Source: Calothrix sp. NIES-2100
GTDB lineage: Bacteria; Cyanobacteriota; Cyanobacteriia; Cyanobacteriales; Nostocaceae
Length of the DNA: 64,000 nucleotides
Assembly (NCBI RefSeq): GCF_002368195.1
Contig: NZ_AP018178.1
Span: 1,744,238-1,808,237 of the forward strand
Direction: 5' to 3'
Shown here: one piece after another, positions 15,237 to 21,908 of the stretch
How positions within the stretch are numbered: the first letter of the stretch is position 1
How the letters are laid out: every line of letters begins with the position of its first letter
Notes under the pieces: model-generated
What the model saw: the letters and a program-made list of their open reading frames with translations, nothing else
What the model was told of the DNA's origin: nothing
Database searches by the model: none
Position numbers and translations under genes: made by a program

Positions 15237-16464
15237 GTTACACCCGTCCCAGGTACATTTGTACTTACTAATGCGAGATCGTGCCAAAATAGCATCTTAT
15301 TTATGTCTTGGCAGTGCAATTTTTGCGTTAGCGGCCGCAGTTGATTTAAACCAGAAAGCTGTAAAGCCCTGGCTTTTAACTGGTGCTACAGCTGCATTAA
15401 TTGGCGGAATAAATCTGAGAAAATCTGCCAAACAACTGGGGGACTCTCTAGGAGATATCGAAATAGCATCAAAGCATAACTTCGCTGTTTGGGTAAAGGC
15501 GAAAACTTTACCCACAGCACAGTTAGCTGTCACTGTTGGCAGTATCGATGTCAATTGGCAACCTGAAAATTTAATTACCGATCCGGTTAACTATATTCAA
15601 CAAAAGCAAAAACACGTTGCTTTGATTGGGGGGACTGGGGATGGTAAAAGTACTTTCACACAATACCTTTCATCTAAAATTGGTGGACAGGTTGTAGTGT
15701 ATGACAGTGACGCTAAACCAGATGACTGGTCATGGATTCCCCAGGAGAACGTCATCGGGCGTAAAGGTAATTTCGCTGCCATCCATGAGGGCATGGGGAA
15801 TGACCTCCAGCAACTTGCGGAATTAGTAGAGCTTCGGGGAGACAAGGGGGATAAAGTACTAGTCGGTCGTGAGCGTTTTCTGATCGCCGAAGAATTCCCC
15901 ATACTGGTGGATGAGTGCGATAACGCCCCAGTTTGGCTGAAGAAACACGCCAAGCGCGGGCGGCGATATAAGCAATTCATCTTAGCGATCGCCCAAAATG
16001 ACACGGCTGAAAACTTCGGTCTAGCAGGTGATAAAGATACTCTTTACAGCTGCTTCTGCTTAGTGCGGTTAGGTCAATTCGCCTATGAGCAAGCCCGTAG
16101 GCTCAAAGACCCCAAGCTTGAGCAGTGGTTAAAAGCTGGAGGTAAAAAGCGGTTCATGGTTGATGATTTTCCTTGCGAATTGGATCTAAGTAACTGGGGC
16201 ATAACTCCCGATGCATTACTTCCAGCTACTGATGAAGAAACACCCCCAAAAATCGACCTTAACGAATATGAGCAATTCATTGTTGATTGGGGAAAATCTC
16301 ATCCGGGGGAGATTTTAAAAGCCCGCATACTGCTGCAAGCAAGCCGACTATTCGACAGGATGACACCAGATGACATCAGAATTATCTTTGCTTCCCTAGC
16401 AGATCGCTCGCTTGGAGCAGTTGAGGGAACCGGCGATCGCTTGGGCTGGAAGTGGACACAATAA
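15229..16464 (+). CDS. Membrane-anchored FtsK/HerA-type ATPase (DNA translocation, packaging or transfer)
   Basis: 412 aa from ATG 15229 (a GTG at 15223 is possible). Two hydrophobic segments lie near residues 20-55 (ASYLCLGSAIFALAAAVDL; PWLLTGATAALIGGINL). A P-loop HVALIGGTGDGKST near residue 134 and a Walker B PILVDECD near 226 follow, then a sensor-like FILAIAQND, the order seen in FtsK/HerA-type motors. In plasmids such proteins move DNA at the membrane (TraB-like); in tailless or filamentous phages they package or extrude the genome. It ends the operon of overlapping small membrane genes. A C-terminal winged-helix-like segment (ILLQASRLFDRMTPDDIRII) may read DNA. Confidence 0.8.
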   Translation: MSELHPSQVHLYLLMRDRAKIASYLCLGSAIFALAAAVDLNQKAVKPWLLTGATAALIGGINLRKSAKQLGDSLGDIEIASKHNFAVWVKAKTLPTAQLAVTVGSIDVNWQPENLITDPVNYIQQKQKHVALIGGTGDGKSTFTQYLSSKIGGQVVVYDSDAKPDDWSWIPQENVIGRKGNFAAIHEGMGNDLQQLAELVELRGDKGDKVLVGRERFLIAEEFPILVDECDNAPVWLKKHAKRGRRYKQFILAIAQNDTAENFGLAGDKDTLYSCFCLVRLGQFAYEQARRLKDPKLEQWLKAGGKKRFMVDDFPCELDLSNWGITPDALLPATDEETPPKIDLNEYEQFIVDWGKSHPGEILKARILLQASRLFDRMTPDDIRIIFASLADRSLGAVEGTGDRLGWKWTQ

Positions 16465-16475
16465 CTCACAATATT

Positions 16476-16693
16476 GTCTACAGCTTGCCTACAGCACGTC
16501 TACACCTTATCAGCACTGCTTTTTAGCTCAGTTACTCAGCTACTCTAAAATATTTTCATTTTGCAGTAGCTGAGTAACGGTCAACTCTCAACGGTCAATA
16601 GTCCGTCTACAGCGTCTACAATTTTTCGCCCGGAAAAATGCGCCTGTAGACGGCTTAAACCGTTGCTACGCAAGCGTTTTAGAATCTGTAGAC
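16476..16693. repeat. GTCTACA iteron-like repeats between ATPase and integrase genes
   Basis: Four plus-oriented GTCTACA copies (16476, 16498, 16605, 16614) and two inverted TGTAGAC copies (16645, 16687), plus a variant CCTACAGC at 16488. Copies 16605 and 16614 are spaced 9 bp. The region has no gene from 16465 to 16950 and ends in a run of ten G residues near 16704. Confidence 0.6.
16531..16578. repeat. 14-bp perfect inverted repeat with 20-nt loop
   Basis: GTTACTCAGCTACT (16531-16544) and AGTAGCTGAGTAAC (16565-16578). It lies in the middle of the GTCTACA array. Possible cruciform, nicking/priming site or terminator of the ATPase operon. Confidence 0.65.
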
Positions 16694-16820
16694 ACTTTTT
16701 AGGGGGGGGGGATAAAAACATGAAATTTCGCCAAAAAAAGCGATCGCCTCATCTACCTAAAAAGCGATCGCCGTTGTCTTAACACTATAAGGATTGTGAC
16801 AATTCTAACCGCATCAAAAA

Positions 16821-16854
16821 GCGGGTTTTCTCTGGACAATTAGAGAAAACCCGC
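16821..16854. repeat. 13-bp perfect inverted repeat before the integrase gene
   Basis: GCGGGTTTTCTCT (16821-16833), 8-nt loop, AGAGAAAACCCGC (16842-16854), about 100 bp upstream of the integrase ATG. It lacks a T-run on the plus strand, so it is more likely an operator or leader hairpin than a terminator. Confidence 0.55.
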
Positions 16855-16950
16855 GTAAGAACTGAGTTTTACAAAATCCAATGGAGAAGATTTTACTAGA
16901 TTTATGAGCAATTCTACCTGTCTAAACTGCAATTATTCCTACTTAAGCTA

Positions 16951-18129
16951 ATGGGCGACAAGTGGATAGCAACGGATAAGCGAACGGGCAAACTCATTCT
17001 TCGATTTAAAATCAAAAATCATCCCAAGCAATTTTTTATTGCCACCGGTTTAACTGATACTGCGGCCAGTCGCGAACTAGTTATAAGCAGGCGTGATTTA
17101 ATCGCCAGCGATATCAAACTTGGTATTTTTGATGGCACTCTTGCGAAATATCAATTTACTACCCACATAACAGCCCCACGCTCAATTGATGTCAAAAATC
17201 GATACCAATACGATTTAGCCGAACTTTGGGAGCGTTTTACAGAGTATAAAAAAGCTATTCTCGAACAAACGACAATTAGAGCCAATTACCGGGCTACCCA
17301 GCGCTATATAAGCAAACTGCCAACGACGAAGCTAGAAAATGCCCCACAAATTAGGGACTGGTTTTTAAAAAATACTACTCACTACATGACTTGGACTTTA
17401 CTCGTGAGATTTAGCGAGTGTTGCGACTGGGGAATTGCTAGCGGGCTGATAGCCGATAACCCTTTTGAAAAACTCAAAATTAAAAAGCCGAAAAAACGCT
17501 CTACAACTGAAGACCATAGAGCATTCACCCTAGAGCAACGCGATTTAATTATTGAAACTTTTGAAAGTCACAGGCTTTATGCTCACTACGCACCCCTAGT
17601 TAAATTTCTATTTTGGACGGGGGCAAGACTGGGTGAAACTTTCGCTTTGACCTGGGGAGATATTCGCGAAAATTGCACCCGGATAGAAATTAACAAATCC
17701 TGCAACCTTTACGGAGTGAAGAAAGGAACCAAAAACGGTAAGCGCCGGACATTTCCCACAACTGAGGGGTCAAAAGTTCAGCAACTTCTACTCGATATAA
17801 AACCCCCGCCGGAGTTTTACCGACCGAGTGAACTAATTTTTCGCTCATCAACTGGCCGCCCACTCTCTACTGATATCCTTCAGAATTTCTGGAATGGTTA
17901 CAGCGGGCGGGAAGCGAAATTTTACCCAGGTGTAGTGCGATCGCTCGCGGCTGAGGGTAAATGCCCATATCTCAAGCCCTATGCTTGTCGCCACACTTTC
18001 GCCACTTGGGCGATCACCAGTGGTATCACCCCGGATCGTGTAGCTCTGTGGATTGGGGATGAGGTGACGACGGTCTTAAAATTTTACTGCCACCCCGATA
18101 TTGTCGATTCTGAATGTCCTGATTTTTAA
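16951..18129 (+). CDS. int: Tyrosine recombinase/integrase of the element
   Basis: 392 aa. N-terminal arm-binding domain of the Arm-DNA-bind type (KWIATDKRTGKLILRFKIKN...), a core-binding SAM-like segment (LWERFTEYKKAILEQTTIRA) and a C-terminal catalytic domain: first Arg in WTGARLGETFALTWGDI (about 226), second Arg in YACRHTFATWAI (about 347), nucleophile Tyr in LKFYCHPD (about 379). The usual His of the HxxR box is Tyr (YACR) and the LGH motif reads IGD, so two active-site positions deviate. Encoded near the right end, as expected next to attP. ATG 16951 fits. Confidence 0.9.
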   Translation: MGDKWIATDKRTGKLILRFKIKNHPKQFFIATGLTDTAASRELVISRRDLIASDIKLGIFDGTLAKYQFTTHITAPRSIDVKNRYQYDLAELWERFTEYKKAILEQTTIRANYRATQRYISKLPTTKLENAPQIRDWFLKNTTHYMTWTLLVRFSECCDWGIASGLIADNPFEKLKIKKPKKRSTTEDHRAFTLEQRDLIIETFESHRLYAHYAPLVKFLFWTGARLGETFALTWGDIRENCTRIEINKSCNLYGVKKGTKNGKRRTFPTTEGSKVQQLLLDIKPPPEFYRPSELIFRSSTGRPLSTDILQNFWNGYSGREAKFYPGVVRSLAAEGKCPYLKPYACRHTFATWAITSGITPDRVALWIGDEVTTVLKFYCHPDIVDSECPDF

Positions 18130-18135
18130 AAACAT

Positions 18136-18585
18136 ATGAAATTCGCTCAAGCATCCAGCTACGCTGAGGATTATCAACAAGTTTGCGCTCGCTACTTGGC
18201 ATCGTTGCAGCTAGAGGAGCAAGCACCTGAATACAAAAAAGCACAACAACATATTGAGGCATTTATTGAAGAGTTAAAAATGGCGAAATTGTCACTGACT
18301 CCATCTTTGAAGATGAATGTTGAAGCATTGCAACTATTGCGTCAAGAATTTAAAAATAATTGGTTGAGTTTCTTTGAAGCAATCTCAATCGAACCTCGAT
18401 ATTTTCAGACTTTTGAAGAATTATTACAAGCTTTAGAACGAGAAATGGCTGTACCGTATGGGGATTTAGAATCTCATGAAAAAGATTTTCTTCGTGGTTG
18501 GGATGAGGTTTATAGCAAAGCTTGTTCTGAGGCTGACCGACGAAAACACGGGGCAAGTCCTAACTTAAACTGGTTTGAGCAGTAG
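18136..18585 (+). CDS. Unknown helical protein downstream of the integrase
   Basis: 149 aa, helical and acidic (EYKKAQQHIEAFIEELKMAK; ESHEKDFLRGWDEVYSKAC). No family recognised. It starts 6 bp after the integrase stop and is probably co-transcribed with it. An excisionase is usually shorter and basic, so that role is unlikely, but a regulator of integration or a host-interaction protein is possible. Confidence 0.55.
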   Translation: MKFAQASSYAEDYQQVCARYLASLQLEEQAPEYKKAQQHIEAFIEELKMAKLSLTPSLKMNVEALQLLRQEFKNNWLSFFEAISIEPRYFQTFEELLQALEREMAVPYGDLESHEKDFLRGWDEVYSKACSEADRRKHGASPNLNWFEQ

Positions 18586-18707
18586 TAGGCGTTCAACAAA
18601 CGTGATTTAAAAAGTTTACGCGCGAGAGTGAAATCTGACATTAGTTATGGAAATCACAGCTTACCCCCTTTCCGGACTTTTTAGGTTGATAAAACAAACC
18701 CCAGATT

Positions 18708-18779
18708 ATGAAAAGAAAAATTTGCTGTTGGTGTGGTAAATCGGTCGGTTATTATCCAGTGAAAGAGCTTGATTTTTAA
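18708..18779 (+). CDS. Possible 23-aa CxxC peptide
   Basis: MKRKICCWCGKSVGYYPVKE... then a stop. The C-C-x-C-G knuckle resembles half of a zinc ribbon, as in the other small Zn proteins of the element. Coding status uncertain because of its size. Confidence 0.3.
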   Translation: MKRKICCWCGKSVGYYPVKELDF

Positions 18780-18871
18780 AACAGATGAAATTGTCATTAG
18801 TTAATCCCGATATAGCCGCAGTAAAACTGCCCTATTAGAGAGTTATCAAGAGCGATCGGAGTAAGGTAAGT

Positions 18872-19042
18872 ATGTACTATGTTGCTTGGTGGTACTCGGT
18901 AGAGGCTTCTACCGTGATTTACGACGTGATAAAAAATCCCACGGAAAAAGATAATGTAGAGTTTTCCGGGAGTTACGAAGAGTGCATCGCTTACGCAGAA
19001 GCTAAAAACTATCAAAGTCAAGAGTTCTGGGATCTTCAATAA
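18872..19042 (+). CDS. Small unknown protein near the element's right end
   Basis: 56 aa (MYYVAWWYSVEASTVIYDVI...), with aromatic-rich beta-like N-terminus and an acidic helical C-terminus (SYEECIAYAEAKNYQSQEFW). Reads like a small globular element-encoded protein; no family recognised. ATG 18872 preceded by GTAAGGTAAG. Confidence 0.5.
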   Translation: MYYVAWWYSVEASTVIYDVIKNPTEKDNVEFSGSYEECIAYAEAKNYQSQEFWDLQ

Positions 19043-19133
19043 CGATCTAAAACTCCTATACCTGGGTGCAGGGGTTTTGAAATGTCTCCAAGTTGTCTCT
19101 AACTTGTCTGTGACTTCCTACGAAAATCAACCA

Positions 19134-19310
19134 ATGGATCTAAACAACAGCAACGCCGCAAAAGACAGATTTTGCTGTACCTGTGGAAAATATTGCCGGG
19201 AAGATGAATCTTACTTTCCTGAATCAGTACAGTGTGGTTGGTGCTACACCTTACAGGACTTCAGAAAGCAGAAGGTATATTTCATAATCCCCCACAACTT
19301 ATTAGAGTGA
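19134..19310 (+). CDS. Small zinc-finger protein at the element's right end
   Basis: 58 aa from ATG 19134 (a TTG start at 19077 would add 19 residues). Two CxxC pairs: FCCTCGKYCRED and VQCGWCYTL, consistent with one zinc-binding site. It may be a recombination directionality factor or regulator, since such small DNA-binding proteins are often placed next to attachment sites, but it shows no known excisionase signature. Confidence 0.45.
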   Translation: MDLNNSNAAKDRFCCTCGKYCREDESYFPESVQCGWCYTLQDFRKQKVYFIIPHNLLE

Positions 19311-19345
19311 ATCCTCAATACTTTAGAAGGATGAGAATAAATACT

Positions 19346-19374
19346 CATCCTGTTACGCTACTAAATTGCTACTA
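19346..19374 (+). repeat. Right subterminal direct repeat of the element
   Basis: CATCCTG-TT-ACGCTACTAAATTGCTACTA, matching 2501-2530. It lies 47 bp inside attR. A neighbouring hairpin CTTTGGCAGTAGCAAAG (19377-19393) shares the AGTAGC word. Confidence 0.55.
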
Positions 19375-19401
19375 CGCTTTGGCAGTAGCAAAGTCTTGAT
19401 T

Positions 19402-20592
19402 TTACTGGGCTGGAGAAGTTTGCCAGTACTTATACGCAGCATAACCCATAGTTATAACACCAGTGATAATGGCAGTTTCATCAACTTCAAATTCGGGGTG
19501 GTGTAATGGGTGATTAATAATTCTTTCTTTGTAGCCTACACCCAAGCGAAACATAGAACCAGGGGCGTGATCTAAATAAACAGAAAAATCTTCTGCGCCC
19601 AGGGAGGGTTCGGGTAAGACTTGGACGCGATCGCTATTCCAAGCTTCTTCTGCGGTTGATTGTAACAATTGTGTCAGGGCATAATCATTTTGGACGCTAG
19701 GTACACCTTGGTGATAATTGACTTGATAACTAGCACCATAGGAATGGCAAACACTAGCGACAATTTTTTCAATCCAGTTGGGGAGTTGGGCGCGGGTTTC
19801 GGGATGGAGCGATCGCACTGTTCCCAACAACCGCACTTTATCGGCAATCACATTCGGCGCTCTGCCACCGTTAATTTGCCCTATGGTTAATACTACAGGA
19901 CGTAGGGGATTTTGTGTCCGGCTAATTGCTTGCTGTAGAGCAGAAATTACTTGCGACGCAATCCAAATAGCATCAATTGCTTCATGGGGACGTGCGCCAT
20001 GTCCAGATTCGCCAATAATCAAAATCTCTAAATCATCGGCTGCTGCTGTCAATGCGCCATAACGCACGCCAATCGAACCGGCGGGGATGGAAGGAAAAAC
20101 ATGCACGCCCAATATAGCCGAGACATCTTTCATCGCCCCGTCTGCTACCATCCAACTTGCGCCTTGGGCAATTTCCTCTGCTGGCTGAAATAAAAACCGG
20201 ACTTTACCACCTAACTCTTCTGCCATTTGGGATAGTACCATTGCTGTTCCTAACCCGACTGTGGTGTGGACATCATGACCGCAAGCGTGCATCACATTGT
20301 CGGCGCGAGATGTGTATTCTAAGCCAGTGCGTTCTTGAATTGGTAAAGCGTCCATATCGGTGCGAATTGCCAATAAACGCTGATCGCTACTATTAACGCG
20401 CAGTTCGCCAATCACACCTGTTTTGCCAACACCTTCCTGCACCTGAAGACCGCTAGAAGACAACACACCTGCAACAAAAGCAGCTGTTTGGTATTCCTGA
20501 CCGCTGAGTTCTGGGTGCGCGTGGATGTGGCGACGGATTTCAATCAGACGAGGTGCTAGCTTTGTGGCTAAGTCTTTGATCTGGTTAAGCAT
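19402..20592 (-). CDS. M20-family amidohydrolase (N-acyl amino acid hydrolase type)
   Basis: 396 aa, full length for the M20D/HipO-like family, which hydrolyses N-acyl or amide bonds of amino acids with a two-metal centre. Visible motifs: RRHIHAHPELSGQE, the metal-binding MHACGHDVHTT, FLFQPAEE, and SLGAEDFSVYL. Substrate is not predictable; IAA-amino acid and hippurate hydrolases share this pattern. The last roughly 11 codons are supplied by the integrated element: the core repeat lies at 19421-19437 and a displaced alternative 3' end lies at 2394-2437. The gene remains intact, which explains why integration is tolerated. Confidence 0.9.
   Translation of the reverse strand: MLNQIKDLATKLAPRLIEIRRHIHAHPELSGQEYQTAAFVAGVLSSSGLQVQEGVGKTGVIGELRVNSSDQRLLAIRTDMDALPIQERTGLEYTSRADNVMHACGHDVHTTVGLGTAMVLSQMAEELGGKVRFLFQPAEEIAQGASWMVADGAMKDVSAILGVHVFPSIPAGSIGVRYGALTAAADDLEILIIGESGHGARPHEAIDAIWIASQVISALQQAISRTQNPLRPVVLTIGQINGGRAPNVIADKVRLLGTVRSLHPETRAQLPNWIEKIVASVCHSYGASYQVNYHQGVPSVQNDYALTQLLQSTAEEAWNSDRVQVLPEPSLGAEDFSVYLDHAPGSMFRLGVGYKERIINHPLHHPEFEVDETAIITGVITMGYAAYKYWQTSPAQ
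19421..19437 (+). other. attR core of the integrative element
   Basis: TGCCAGTACTTATACGC, one mismatch to 2421-2437. On the minus strand it encodes part of the amidohydrolase C-terminus (AYKYWQ). Confidence 0.65.
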
Positions 20593-20872
20593 GAATTGAT
20601 CGCAGTTGACAGGTTAGTTTCCATGATAAAGAAGCGTTAACAAATCGTTAACTACTGTACTATCCCAATAGCTTCGCTAATTTTCGGAAACGCCCGCCAA
20701 ATCGATAGCTTGGACGCTATCGATCCAAAGCCTGCTAAGAGCAGCCTAAAAACCTCAAAGCCCGCTAGACCCCGCCCTTAATTGTAGTGGGAGCATCTTG
20801 CTCCCTCAGGTCAAAAGCGGGCTAGAGAGCCATCACTACAACAAAATAAATTTACACATTTGGGATGCTCCG
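20593..20872. repeat. Intergenic region with short hairpin (20789-20805)
   Basis: No gene seen. GGGAGCA (20789-20795) and TGCTCCC (20799-20805) form a perfect short stem, and AAGCGGGCTAG-like words occur around 20755-20825. Probably dispersed repeat DNA that may terminate both flanking leftward genes. Confidence 0.4.
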
Positions 20873-21400
20873 CTATTTCTTCTGATTAGGTTGTGCTTCA
20901 GTACCTTCTTGTAACGACCAGCCATAGGGCTTGTCTGAAGTGACCACACCATTAGCCAGAGTTGTCAGTCGGAAATTTGCCGCCCGGAAATTAGTGAACA
21001 GTAATGTCGCACCTTTGAGGTTAGCTGCTTCTAAATTGGCGCTAATAAACCCAGCATAGGAGAGATTAGCGTTTTCTAATGATGCTGATTTTAAATTTGC
21101 ACCAGTGAAGGAGACACCAGTCAGATTGGCAGAAGTGAGAATTGCAGTTTCTAAGTCCGCCCCAGTGAGATCTCCATATGTCAAGTTCACTTGCGATAAA
21201 TTGGCTGCTCTCAAGTTAGCCCCGCGTAAGTTGGCTCCAGTTAATGGAACTTGAGTCAGGTCAGCACCACTTAAATCGCACCTGGGACAATTTTTCGTTG
21301 CTTTCAATTGGTCTAAGTCTTGCTGATTGAAGGCGATCGCTTGTCCTGCGAACCCAAAACAAGCTAACAGGGTGAGGGTAGTGGCAATCTGGAGTTTCAT
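20873..21400 (-). CDS. Secreted pentapeptide-repeat protein
   Basis: 175 aa. A signal peptide (MKLQIATTLTLLACFGFAGQAIA) targets it to the periplasm or thylakoid lumen. From about residue 42 there are some twenty A(D/N)LXX repeats (LSGADLTQVPLTGANLRGAN...), which fold as a right-handed quadrilateral beta helix. Two cysteines (NCPRC) precede the repeats and may form a disulfide cap. Such lumenal pentapeptide proteins are common in cyanobacteria; their roles are mostly unknown. Monocistronic by its surroundings. Confidence 0.85.
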   Translation of the reverse strand: MKLQIATTLTLLACFGFAGQAIAFNQQDLDQLKATKNCPRCDLSGADLTQVPLTGANLRGANLRAANLSQVNLTYGDLTGADLETAILTSANLTGVSFTGANLKSASLENANLSYAGFISANLEAANLKGATLLFTNFRAANFRLTTLANGVVTSDKPYGWSLQEGTEAQPNQKK

Positions 21401-21908
21401 ATTTTTTAGGGATATTCACAAAAATCAGATTTAATAGCAAGTCCCATTGAACACCTATAATACTGAGACTATCCTGAGTCTTTCCCTCGATACCGAGAGG
21501 TTATCCTGTGGCTAACACCACTAGAAAGGCACAGTGACTGGATTACAGCTAATTCAACGGTCACGGACAAGGTATAAAAACTATATTGACTGTCATACTT
21601 AAACATATCCGAATTTTTCGACAAATCACAGCTAATGAAGCGACAATGAAGAAGTTATAAAATTCTTATAAATTATGGTGATTGTACTACCCAAAATAAA
21701 ATTTAGGGATTAGAATCGTGTCGTAACGAACTATACTGAACCTTCTATAGACTACCATATATGAGATCCCCCTAGCTCAACGATCAAGAGCAGCTAGGGG
21801 GATCTTAAATTTTGGGCATTTATTTGACGATCGGGGGAGACGGGGACAAGGAGGACAAGGAGGACAAGGGAGATAAATACCCAATGCCCAATGCCCCATG
21901 CCCAATGC
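21401..21908. promoter_or_regulatory. Intergenic region with 14-bp inverted repeat (21764-21805) and STRR tract
   Basis: No ORF convincing. AGATCCCCCTAGCT (21764-21777) and AGCTAGGGGGATCT (21792-21805) pair perfectly around a 14-nt loop; on either strand it can act as terminator. Around 21480-21540 several small stems occur (CCTCG/CGAGG type), possibly a structured leader or small RNA. 21840-21906 holds GGACAAGGA and CCCAATG tandem repeats. Confidence 0.4.

Larger units (their letters stand above)
2421..19437. mobile_element. Integrative element of about 17.0 kb with tyrosine integrase, primase-helicase and FtsK/HerA-type ATPase
   Basis: Boundaries come from a 17-bp direct repeat (one mismatch) at 2421-2437 and 19421-19437, exactly 17,000 bp apart. 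The right copy lies in the last codons of the amidohydrolase gene; the left copy belongs to a displaced 3' end encoding AYKYWQT-PQT-stop, against AYKYWQT-SPAQ-stop in the intact gene. Similarity stops abruptly just right of the core, as expected where attL enters the element, while left of it the sequences remain alike because the element restores the gene end. Inside are an integrase gene near the right end, replication genes, a control region with divergent transcription, a membrane/ATPase operon and a long structural-looking operon. I know of no described family with this gene set. Confidence 0.75.

Noticed and set aside
16711..16790. Basic mini-ORF MKFRQKKRSPHLPKK... after the G10 run
   Set aside because: Encoded by two HIP1-containing AAAGCGATCGCC repeats; likely non-coding.
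2501..19374. The CATCCTG...TTGCTACTA repeats as the att cores themselves
   Set aside because: They lie inside the 17-bp core pair, are less conserved around the ends, and do not explain the displaced amidohydrolase 3' end. Kept as a separate subterminal repeat.
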